Source: Flexistipes sinusarabici DSM 4947 (GTDB taxonomy: Bacteria > Chrysiogenota > Deferribacteres > Deferribacterales > Flexistipitaceae). Taken from it: DNA of 64,000 nt. Under the pieces are notes generated by a model, which was given only the letters and a program-made list of their open reading frames with translations, did not search any database and had not been told where the DNA came from. The DNA lies in contig NC_015672.1 in assembly GCF_000218625.1 (NCBI RefSeq), forward strand, positions 62,001-126,000, given 5' to 3'. The position numbers and the translations under genes are program-made. Below, piece after piece: positions 17,782 through 28,108 of this stretch (positions are counted from its first letter, which is position 1; each line of letters opens with the position of its first letter).

Positions 17782-18687
17782 TTTATTTTGTCCTTTATAT
17801 TCTTTATAGAAGAAAACCAGAGAGCTGGCAACACCTATAGATGAATAAGTCCCTATTATAATGCCTATGAGCAGTGCAAATGCAAATCCGTGAATAACCT
17901 CTCCGCCGAAAAGATAAAGGGACAGAACGGCCAGAAGGGTTGTAAATGAAGTCAACAGTGTTCTGCTTAGTGTCTGGTTAATACTTTTGTTCATAAGTTC
18001 TTTTAAGGAAACCTTTTTTCCGCCTGATGCTTTCAGAGTTTCCCTGATTCTGTCAAAAACAACAATTGTGTCGTTAAGGGAATACCCCACAATAGTTAAT
18101 ACAGCGGCAATTATAGGCAGGTTTATCTCCATGCCAGCCAGGCTGAATATACCGAGAGTAATGAGCACATCGTGAAAAAGTGCTATAACGGCGGCCAGGG
18201 AATATGTGAACTCAAATCTGAGTGAAATGTAGATAAGAATTCCAATAAGAGCGTATAAAACAGCCATGGTTGCTTTATTTTTAAGCTGTGCTCCCACCTG
18301 CGGTCCAACCTGCTCAACCCGGACTATTTTGAAACTTCCTTTTTCAAATGTCTGGGTAAGAGAGCTCTGAATGCTGTCTGAAACCTTCTGAAGATCTTTA
18401 CTGGTTTTTTCAACCCTGATTAAAACTTCTTTTTCATTGCCGAAATTCTGAATAACTACTTCACCTATATCCAGTTTCTCCATTGAGGTTCTTATTTTTG
18501 TGAGATCCGGTGCTTTGTCGAATTTTGCCTGTACCAGCGTTCCTCCGGCAAAATCTATTCCGTAATTAAACCCTTTTGTTAAAATCATCCCGAGACTTGC
18601 TATTACAACAACAGCAGATATAAGCAGAAATTTCTTTGAAAAGGATAGAAAATCTATTTTTGTGTTATGCTTAATTATTTCAAACAT
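17770..18687 (-). CDS. secF: Protein translocase subunit SecF
   Basis: Inner-membrane partner of SecD that uses the proton gradient to help complete Sec-dependent export. 305 residues with six membrane helices. The N-terminal helix is followed by the conserved GFNYGIDFAGGTLVQAKF, a periplasmic domain, and the C-terminal helices containing TIVGYSLNDTIVVFDRIRE. It lies 11 nt downstream of secD in a yajC-secD-secF operon, the classical order. The stop codon lies in a bidirectional terminator shared with glnD. Confidence 0.96.
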   Translation of the reverse strand: MFEIIKHNTKIDFLSFSKKFLLISAVVVIASLGMILTKGFNYGIDFAGGTLVQAKFDKAPDLTKIRTSMEKLDIGEVVIQNFGNEKEVLIRVEKTSKDLQKVSDSIQSSLTQTFEKGSFKIVRVEQVGPQVGAQLKNKATMAVLYALIGILIYISLRFEFTYSLAAVIALFHDVLITLGIFSLAGMEINLPIIAAVLTIVGYSLNDTIVVFDRIRETLKASGGKKVSLKELMNKSINQTLSRTLLTSFTTLLAVLSLYLFGGEVIHGFAFALLIGIIIGTYSSIGVASSLVFFYKEYKGQNKETG

Positions 18688-18698
18688 GTATTACTCCT

Positions 18699-20243
18699 CT
18701 ATATACTGATGCTTTTATTGGATTTGCCGGCGTAAACAGTGAGAAAAACTGTTCTTGTAACAAAAATTGCAGTGAAAAGTGATGCCAGAATACCTATAGA
18801 AAGTGTAACAGCAAAGCCCTTTATAGGGCCTGTCCCGAACTGAAACAGCACTATTGCCGCAATAAAGGTTGTTATATTTGCGTCCATAATTGTGGACATA
18901 GCCTTTTCATAGCCTGCTTCAAGAGCATTAAGAGGAGTTCTTCCAAAACGCAGCTCTTCTCTTACCCTTTCAAATATCAACACGTTAGCATCAACCGACA
19001 TACCAACAATAAGTATCAGACCCGCAATACCCGGCAGTGTTAGTGTGGCGCCTAGAAAGTTCATAAATCCAAGAATCAGCATAAAATTTATCAGCAGTGC
19101 CGCATCGGCCACAAGACCGGAAAGTCTGTAATAAAAGAGAATGAATATAGCAACAAATATAATTCCGATTAAAGCAGATTTAAACCCTTTGTTGATTGAG
19201 ATTTTTCCAAGGGACGGTCCTACAGTTCTGTTTTCAAGAATATCAACCGGAGCCGGCAGACTTCCTGCTCTGAGAACAATAGCCAGATCTCTGGCCTCTT
19301 CCATGGTAAAGTCTCCTGAAATCTGAGCTTCTCCTCCCGGAATACGCTCTCTTATGACCGGTGCAGAATAAACGTTTTTATCGAGAACAATTGCAAATCG
19401 TTTTCCTATATTTTGTGCTGTGATTTGGTCAAAAAGTTTACTGCCCGCGGAATCAAATTTTATCCACACATAAGGTTGGTTAAACTGATTTGATATCCTT
19501 ACTTCAGCATCTACAAGATACTCTCCTGTGAGCATAGCTTCTTTTTTTACAACGTAAGGTATTTTTTCTTCGACTTTACCTGCATCAGTCTGAACTTTTT
19601 TATAAAGAACCATGTCTCCGAAAGGTATGTTCCCCTGCCTGATATCCTCCTGTGAAACATCTTCATCCACCAGATGAAATTTTAGTTGAGCAGTTTTGCC
19701 GATTAAATCAATGGCTCTGTCCGGGTTTGTAATACCAGGAAGCTGAACAAGGATATTTTTGTTCCCCTGCCTTTGTATCAGAGGTTCGCTAACACCGAAT
19801 TCGTCTACCCTGTTTCTTATAACCTGGGCGGCCTGTTCCACGGCATAATCTTTTATCTGAGTTACTTCTTTTGGTTTTAAACCAACACTTATAATCTTTT
19901 TCTCTTCGCTTAGCCCCACTTCCTGCAAGATTGGATAATTTTGTTCGAGTACCTTTCTCACCTCATCAACAGATTCAGCGTTTTCAAGGGCTATATTAAT
20001 TTTATTATCAGTTCCCTGCTGGATGTAGGTATACTTTATTTTTTTAGAGCGCAGCTCTTTGCGCAGCTGATTTGTAAGCGTATCAAGTTTTGCTTCAACG
20101 GCGGCGTTGGTTTCCACACCGAGAAGCAAATGCATCCCCCCCTGCAAATCCAGTCCGAGGTTAATCCGGTTCAGAGGAAAAGTGTAAAAGAGTGCGATTG
20201 CGAGAATTACAATTATTGTCGCCCAGCGAGCCTTGTATTTCAT
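18699..20243 (-). CDS. secD: Protein translocase subunit SecD
   Basis: Large subunit of the SecDF export motor. 514 residues. Visible features are the first helix (TIIVILAIALFYTFPL), the NLGLDLQGGMHLLLGV motif, a periplasmic P1 domain with VDEFGVSEPLIQRQG and LPGITNPDRA, and five C-terminal helices with LTLPGIAGLILIVGMSVDANVLIFERVREEL. All key family elements are intact. It starts 2 nt after yajC ends. Confidence 0.97.
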   Translation of the reverse strand: MKYKARWATIIVILAIALFYTFPLNRINLGLDLQGGMHLLLGVETNAAVEAKLDTLTNQLRKELRSKKIKYTYIQQGTDNKINIALENAESVDEVRKVLEQNYPILQEVGLSEEKKIISVGLKPKEVTQIKDYAVEQAAQVIRNRVDEFGVSEPLIQRQGNKNILVQLPGITNPDRAIDLIGKTAQLKFHLVDEDVSQEDIRQGNIPFGDMVLYKKVQTDAGKVEEKIPYVVKKEAMLTGEYLVDAEVRISNQFNQPYVWIKFDSAGSKLFDQITAQNIGKRFAIVLDKNVYSAPVIRERIPGGEAQISGDFTMEEARDLAIVLRAGSLPAPVDILENRTVGPSLGKISINKGFKSALIGIIFVAIFILFYYRLSGLVADAALLINFMLILGFMNFLGATLTLPGIAGLILIVGMSVDANVLIFERVREELRFGRTPLNALEAGYEKAMSTIMDANITTFIAAIVLFQFGTGPIKGFAVTLSIGILASLFTAIFVTRTVFLTVYAGKSNKSISI

Positions 20244-20245
20244 AT

Positions 20246-22709
<2,464 letters not shown>

Positions 22710-22726
<17 letters not shown>

Positions 22727-24128
22727 CGCCTTCCTCCAGAATGTTTTTAATAAAATATTTTACTTCATCAGTGTTATTATTAAGAACATATGACTGTTTT
22801 TCAAGGTCGTTGAGCTTACAGATGCCTTCGGGTCGTTCGGGGTATTTACCTATTGCTTTGTAGACGGCGTCGGGAAACTTTGCCGGATGAGCAGTAGCAA
22901 GGCAGACGTAAATACAGTTATCCTTGGCCATAAAATTCTCGGCAGCTTTTACTCCGCACGCTGTATGAGGATCAAGTATATATTGTGTGCTATTATAGAA
23001 ATTTCTAATGGTGCTTAGGGTTTCTTCGTTGGAAGACTCCTGGGACAGGAAAACGCTGCGGATTTTATTAATCTCTTCTTCTGTAAAATGTATTCTTCTT
23101 TCATCATTCAGTTCTTTCATTTTTTTATCCAGGGTTTCGGAGTCTTCTTCGTAAAGGTAATATAAATACCTTTCAAGATTACTGGAAAGTTGTATATCCA
23201 TAGACGGGCTGTACGTCTGTACAACATCTTTGACGCTGTAATCGCCGTAACTGATCATCCTGTGCAGTATGTTGTTTTCATTTGTTGCCAGTACCAGCTT
23301 ATCGATTGGAAGACCCATCCGGCGGGCGTAAAAACCTGCAAGAATATTTCCAAAATTACCTGTGGGCACAACGAAACGTAAGTTTTTGCCACCGTTTGAT
23401 TTTTCATCACAAATGCGAAAATATATATAAAAGTAGTAGACTATTTGAGCCAGTATACGTGCCCAGTTAATTGAATTAACTGCACCCAGATTATATTTGG
23501 ATTTAAACTCAAGGTCGGAAAAAAGATTTTTTACAATAGCCTGGCAGTCATCAAAAGAGCCCTTTACAGCTATGTTAAAAACGTTTTCACTTTTTACTGT
23601 GGTCATCTGAAGTTCCTGCACAGGACTAACTTTTCCGCTGGGGTGAAGAATAAAAATATTTATATTGTCTTTGCCTTTAACTCCGTAAATCGCAGCACTG
23701 CCCGTATCTCCGCTTGTGGCCCCCAGAATATTCATTTTTTCGCTGCGCTCTTTTAAAATATGCTCAAAAAGATTTCCCAGAAACTGCAGAGCAATATCTT
23801 TGAAAGCATATGTGGGGCCGTGAAAAAGTTCCGCCACATATATCCTGTCTTTGTGAACCACCGGTACTATTTCTCCGGAATCAAAATTGGCATAGCTTTC
23901 TTTAACGATTTCCCAGAGAGTTTCCTCTTCTATATCGTCAGCAAAGAGTTTGAATATTTCAAAAGCGAGGCTCTCGTAACTCTTACATGCACAACTGTGC
24001 AGATAACCGATGTCAGCTGCAGGTAAATTCTCAGGAACAAGGAGACCGCCGTCTTCAGCGAGCCCCATCATAACAGCATCTTTAAATGAAATTCCTTGCA
24101 CACCTCCGCGGGTGCTTTTGTATTTCAT
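22710..24128 (-). CDS. thrC: Threonine synthase
   Basis: PLP enzyme converting O-phosphohomoserine to threonine. 472 residues, the long form with the N-terminal YKSTRGGVQGISFKDAVMMGLAEDGGLLVPE. The PLP lysine lies in GPTYAFKDIALQFL, the phosphate-binding loop in GATSGDTGSAAI, and other family stretches are VPTGNFGNILAG and TAHPAKFPDAV. It begins 17 nt after ndk ends and its last 17 nt overlap the start of queA. Confidence 0.96.
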
Positions 24129-24145
24129 TATATATCCTCAGTAAA

Positions 24146-24559
24146 TTATACACACTCGATATCTGCAAAGAAAAACCGTGTCTCTATGTCAGCGGTTTCA
24201 GGTGCATCTGAACCGTGAACGGCATTGTTGTCGATGTTTTTGCCAAAATCTTTTCTCAATGTGTTTTCTTCAGCGTCTTCCGGATTTGTTGCTCCCATAA
24301 GTTCTCTCCATTCAGCAATGGCATTCTCTTTTTCCAATACCATAACAACTGCAGGTCCGCTGCTCATAAATGTTGTAAGTGCTTCAAAAAAAGGTTTTTC
24401 TTTGTGAACAGCATAAAAGGATTCGGCTGTTTTTTTATCCATTTTAATCTTTTTCATTGCACTGATTTTAAAGCCCTTTTTTTCAATTCTGCTGATTATT
24501 TCCCCTGTGTAACCTTTGGACACGGCGTCCGGCTTGATTATTGCAAATGTTTTTTCCAT
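24146..24559 (-). CDS. ndk: Nucleoside diphosphate kinase
   Basis: Transfers the gamma-phosphate of ATP to nucleoside diphosphates through a phospho-histidine. 137 residues with the active-site NNAVHGSD, the N-terminal EKTFAIIKPDAV and the SGPAVVMVLEKENAI segment. I chose ATG 24559, which lies 5 nt after GGAGG. The upstream in-frame ATG at 24583 would add eight unsupported residues that overlap the ribosome-binding site. It is the gene before thrC on the minus strand. Confidence 0.96.
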   Translation of the reverse strand: MEKTFAIIKPDAVSKGYTGEIISRIEKKGFKISAMKKIKMDKKTAESFYAVHKEKPFFEALTTFMSSGPAVVMVLEKENAIAEWRELMGATNPEDAEENTLRKDFGKNIDNNAVHGSDAPETADIETRFFFADIECV

Positions 24560-24599
24560 CATAACCTCCGTTATATTTTTCAAAACCTTCCCTTTACCA

Positions 24600-24944
24600 C
24601 TATTCCACTATAATTGCAAGGAAAGTTAGGCCTGCTGCGGATTTGTTTTCTATGGAATGCTCTTCTCCTCTTCTGGTAATAAGCATATCGCCTGGATTCA
24701 GAAGTTCTTCCGCGCCATTGTCATCAATAACGGCAACACCGTCCAGCATCAAATAAATTTCGGCATTGTTTTCATGTTTATGCCTGCCTATTTGAGAATC
24801 GGGTTGAAGATCAACTATGAAAAAATCCTTTATTTTACCGTTCAGCTCTGCCGCTTCCCTGTAGGCAAACCTCAGAGCGCTGCCTCTGCCGTTATGCGGA
24901 TTTTTCATCTCTTCGGAGTCGATATCCTGTACCCTTTTTATCAT
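24600..24944 (-). CDS. Single-domain cupin protein
   Basis: A 114-residue protein with one cupin beta-barrel. Motif 1 is about GRHKHENNAEIYLMLDG (residues 65-81), supplying two His and a Glu for metal binding. Motif 2 is NPGDMLITRRGEEHSIENKS, with the second-motif His. The N-terminus (IKRVQDIDSEEMKNPHNGRGSALRF) resembles cupins of uncharacterised bacterial families. A metal-dependent enzyme or a sensor are both possible. It lies between the antiporter genes and ndk, with 10 nt to the upstream antiporter gene and 40 nt to ndk. Confidence 0.85.
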   Translation of the reverse strand: MIKRVQDIDSEEMKNPHNGRGSALRFAYREAAELNGKIKDFFIVDLQPDSQIGRHKHENNAEIYLMLDGVAVIDDNGAEELLNPGDMLITRRGEEHSIENKSAAGLTFLAIIVE

Positions 24945-24954
24945 TTCTGCCTCC

Positions 24955-26190
24955 TTATTTTATTTCACCTGCTTTTTGCAAAGAAAACCTGAAAAGAACA
25001 GGTCCCATTATCTGATTTATCCCCACTACTGCTAAAATCAGGGTCTGAAAGATATCCCCAAAAGGAAATATCGAAGCAATGATTTTGGCAAATCCAATAC
25101 TTACTCCAGCCTGACCGAGAAATCCCATAAAGGACAGTTGTTTTATTTTAAAGTCTTCCTTTATAAAGCTTCCGCTTATATAACACGATACATACAATAT
25201 GACAATTCTCAAAATAACTATGAAAACGGCCAGCCCGAACATGCTCATCAGTGCTCTTAAGTCTATTACCATACCGGCTGAAAAGAAAAATATAAGCAGT
25301 ATAATATTGAAATTTTTATCGATGGATTCAGTCACAATGGAACCGAAGCGTGTAAAATTGTTGAGGAAAATACCTGCTGTAATAAAAACCATGAGGTTGC
25401 TGAGGCGCATTTCCCGGCATATCCATGTGATAATTATTATTGTAAGGAAAAGAAATACACCGAGATTTATTTTGACAAATCTCATATACACAAAAACTGC
25501 AAAGCCTGCAGCAATACCTGAGGCTGCCGAAACAAATTCTTCGGTTAATACCTTTGTTATGGAGGCCTCTTCCCCCTGACTGCCCAGCAAAGAGAGGAGT
25601 ATGGAAAAACATACGATGATGGTGAAATCCTTTAGGATTGCCGTTGAAAGAACATAGTCTGTCAGCTTCCCTTTGGAGCCGGTTTCCTTAATCACAGCAA
25701 CAGTGGTTGCAGGGGAAACAGCGTTTAATATCAGTGCAAGAAACAGGATAAAGGAAATGTTGATGAACAGGCTGAAATGGAAGAATTTACCCATAATATA
25801 AAAAATTAACAAAGCTGCTGAGAATCCTATAACGAACTGCATCAGTGAAAAAGAGAGTATTTTGGAAAATTTTATGCCCCCCTTTCTAAAGTCAATATCG
25901 CTTCCTGCCACAAAGGCTATTGTACTCAGTGCAATCGAGTCGATAATACGCAAATCCGCCACCTCTTTGAGACTGAAAAAGCTGACTGCGTAAGGTCCGG
26001 TAATTATACCGATAATGAGATAAGTGGAAATTCTGGGAAGCCCGGATTTTGAAAGGATTTCTCCGGCTATAAATGACACAAGAAGTGCTATGCCCAATCT
26101 GAGAGGGAAAGCCTGAAGTGAGTTTTCAAGCAAATAGAGAGCCAGAAAGCATACAACGATAAAAGTAGTGTTATAAATGTTTTGTTTCAT
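24955..26190 (-). CDS. CPA2-type cation/proton antiporter
   Basis: A 411-residue inner-membrane protein with about 12-13 helices and the Na+/H+ exchanger fold. ISTYLIIGIITGPYAV near residue 55 and the NAVSPATTVAVIKETGSKG...STAILKDF segment are diagnostic. The last part holds the discontinuous ion-site helix, with the conserved Asp preceded by Lys (KD, where other members have DD or QD). No RCK/TrkA nucleotide-binding domain is attached, and no soluble ligand-binding domain. Its start overlaps the end of the related upstream gene by 20 nt, pointing to tightly coupled synthesis of two subunits. Confidence 0.82.
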   Translation of the reverse strand: MKQNIYNTTFIVVCFLALYLLENSLQAFPLRLGIALLVSFIAGEILSKSGLPRISTYLIIGIITGPYAVSFFSLKEVADLRIIDSIALSTIAFVAGSDIDFRKGGIKFSKILSFSLMQFVIGFSAALLIFYIMGKFFHFSLFINISFILFLALILNAVSPATTVAVIKETGSKGKLTDYVLSTAILKDFTIIVCFSILLSLLGSQGEEASITKVLTEEFVSAASGIAAGFAVFVYMRFVKINLGVFLFLTIIIITWICREMRLSNLMVFITAGIFLNNFTRFGSIVTESIDKNFNIILLIFFFSAGMVIDLRALMSMFGLAVFIVILRIVILYVSCYISGSFIKEDFKIKQLSFMGFLGQAGVSIGFAKIIASIFPFGDIFQTLILAVVGINQIMGPVLFRFSLQKAGEIK

Positions 26191-27289
26191 TGACCAATAT
26201 CCGGTAGTTAGTTATTTCGGTTAAGAGATATAAAACAAGATATACAGTGACAATTTCCAGCGGAATTAGAGAAAGTCCGCTAAAGAAGGTGTCGAAAAGT
26301 AGGAAACCGGGAAGCACCCCTATTGATATTATGGATTGTATTTCCCTGTTTCTGCCGTGAAGCCGGGTGAATAAGTTTGAAAAGGCAAAATGTCTGATAA
26401 GCAGCAGACAAAAATATATTAAGACAGCTGTTATAAGGTGTTTTATTCCCGGATAAGGCTGGCTCATGAGAAAAAATCCCAGAATCATATAGATGAAAAG
26501 ATAGAAAAACCTTTCAAATGACTGATATATGTTTGAAAAAATATCTCCAAAAGGTGAATTTGCAGCTATAATTCCGCTGATGAATCCCATTGATATCGGG
26601 GAGACACCAAAATATACACTTAAGCCTGCAAGGATGAATAGAAATATCATACTGATTGTATTGATAATTTTTCGCGTTTGCTGGGATTCGTAGCTGATAA
26701 TTCCCACAGTAAAAATGACCAGCCAGAAAAGAGAGAGAAACTGTTGCGGTGAGTCTGAGTCCTGAATGAAAAAATAAAGAGAGTAATGGATAAGGGCAAT
26801 GGCGGGGTATATTGAAAGTACAAGCATTGAGTTGAACAGCTTGGACGGTCCTACCCGGAATAATCTGCCGAAAAGGGTGAGTGAATAAGGCATACCTGTA
26901 TTTAAGATTATTGTATATAGATACGGTGTATTATAGTCTAAAAGATAAAAAATTATAAAAATTGACAGAAAAGAAAAGGTGTAGGTTGCCATAATATATC
27001 GCCAGAAGGCGCCGGGAACTTTCAGCAGCACCTTGTATTTAAACTGGGTTCCTATAAGCATACCCATAAAGCATAAAGCTATCGAAATGAATGTCATTGT
27101 GGTATTCTGAATGGAGGTTTTAAAATAATGCGTATTAATAAGATAGATGAGCATACCGACAATAATATACTCAATTTCAAGGTTGAGTACGAAGCTTAAA
27201 AAACTGGGTTTTTTTGTTTTTGCCGAAAAAACAGCAGCTCCGATAAACACTATCAGCAAAAAAATTATTGATATAACAAACTCGTTCAT
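26171..27289 (-). CDS. CPA2-like membrane protein lacking the ion-site aspartate
   Basis: A 372-residue polytopic protein (about 11-12 helices) related to the antiporter encoded immediately after it. The segment NTGMPYSLTLFGRLFRVGPSK...LVLSIYP can be aligned with the partner's NAVSPATTVAVIKETGSKG...STAILKD. The position of the partner's essential Asp is a Pro after Tyr, and I see no substitute acidic pair in the nearby helices. It therefore probably cannot exchange cations alone. The two may form a heteromer, or this one may act as a regulator or chaperone. No strong ribosome-binding site precedes ATG 27289. Confidence 0.65.
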   Translation of the reverse strand: MNEFVISIIFLLIVFIGAAVFSAKTKKPSFLSFVLNLEIEYIIVGMLIYLINTHYFKTSIQNTTMTFISIALCFMGMLIGTQFKYKVLLKVPGAFWRYIMATYTFSFLSIFIIFYLLDYNTPYLYTIILNTGMPYSLTLFGRLFRVGPSKLFNSMLVLSIYPAIALIHYSLYFFIQDSDSPQQFLSLFWLVIFTVGIISYESQQTRKIINTISMIFLFILAGLSVYFGVSPISMGFISGIIAANSPFGDIFSNIYQSFERFFYLFIYMILGFFLMSQPYPGIKHLITAVLIYFCLLLIRHFAFSNLFTRLHGRNREIQSIISIGVLPGFLLFDTFFSGLSLIPLEIVTVYLVLYLLTEITNYRILVNETKHL

Positions 27290-27360
27290 GTAAGAACTTG
27301 TATTATATTTTTATGTTTTAAACAAACATTTTTAGACTTTACAGTCTCGGATGGTGACAT

Positions 27361-27540
27361 ATGACGCAGAAAAAGAAGGTGACTTGTGCTGTGTGTGCCT
27401 GGAGAGCCACCTGTAACAAGAAGTACAGCATTACAGATCCTTCAAGATGTTTAGATTTCTCCTTGGATGTGACGCTTGATATTCCAAACGAAGATGAGCC
27501 GGAGGAAAAGGAAAAAGGTGACAAACAGGATAAAAATTAA
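27361..27540 (+). CDS. Small conserved-looking Cys-motif protein
   Basis: A 59-residue ORF beginning MTQKKKVTCAVCAWRATCNK. It has four cysteines as C-x2-C-x5-C-x11-C, a metal-binding-like arrangement, and a strongly acidic/basic tail (NEDEPEEKEKGDKQDKN). It is preceded by GGTGA and overlaps the ispF start by 23 nt, so it is likely translated and coupled to ispF. I have a recollection of similar short proteins in other anaerobes but cannot name a family; function unknown. A zinc or Fe-S knuckle is inference from the spacing. Confidence 0.6.
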   Translation: MTQKKKVTCAVCAWRATCNKKYSITDPSRCLDFSLDVTLDIPNEDEPEEKEKGDKQDKN

Positions 27541-28009
27541 AACCGGAATTGGTTTCGATGCCCACCGTTTTTCAAATGACAGACCACTTGTTTTGGGTGG
27601 GATTGGAATCCCTCATTCAAAAGGTTTGGCAGGCCACAGCGATGCTGATGTCTTGATACATGCTATAATCGATTCTCTAAGCGGTGCTGCACTGGGAGTT
27701 GATATCGGTACACTTTTCCCTGATACTGATGAATCATATAAAGGGATTAATTCAGGAGTCCTTTTAAAAAAAGTTGTTTCTTTAATAAAAAAAGAAGGTT
27801 TTAAAATCGGCAATGTTGATGCCGAAATTATTCTTGAAGAACCCCGTCTTAGAAATTATATCAACGAAATGAGAAGAAAGTTGGCTGGGATTTTGGATGT
27901 CGATTTAGATGACGTTACCATAAAAGCTACAACAACTGAAAAAATGGGCTTTTGTGGAAGAAAAGAGGGTATAGCGGCACTTGCTGTATGTTTACTGACA
28001 AGAAATTAG
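27518..28009 (+). CDS. ispF: 2-C-methyl-D-erythritol 2,4-cyclodiphosphate synthase
   Basis: Zinc enzyme of the non-mevalonate isoprenoid pathway. 163 residues from GTG 27518 (VTNRIKIKTGIGFDAHRF), with AAGG 6 nt upstream; a longer in-frame start further upstream gives a non-family extension. Zinc and substrate motifs are GIGFDAHRF, GHSDADVLIHAIIDSLSGA, DAEIILEEPRL and KATTTEKMGFCGRKEG. It overlaps the small Cys protein. No ispD is adjacent, unlike the common ispDF arrangement. Confidence 0.96.
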   Translation: MTNRIKIKTGIGFDAHRFSNDRPLVLGGIGIPHSKGLAGHSDADVLIHAIIDSLSGAALGVDIGTLFPDTDESYKGINSGVLLKKVVSLIKKEGFKIGNVDAEIILEEPRLRNYINEMRRKLAGILDVDLDDVTIKATTTEKMGFCGRKEGIAALAVCLLTRN

Positions 28010-28053
28010 AATATAATGCACATTTCAGGCGGCATCAGACCGGGAAATTTATC

Positions 28054-28082
28054 TTGAAAATGACAATAGCAAAATATATAAA
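28054..28082 (+). promoter_or_regulatory. Putative sigma-70 promoter for glyS
   Basis: TTGAAA (28054-28059) and TATAAA (28077-28082) are separated by 17 bp in the 99-bp gap between ispF and glyS. A GGAGG sequence at 28101-28105 precedes the glyS ATG. Confidence 0.5.
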
Positions 28083-28108
28083 AGTTCAAATGTTTAACTG
28101 GAGGTAGC

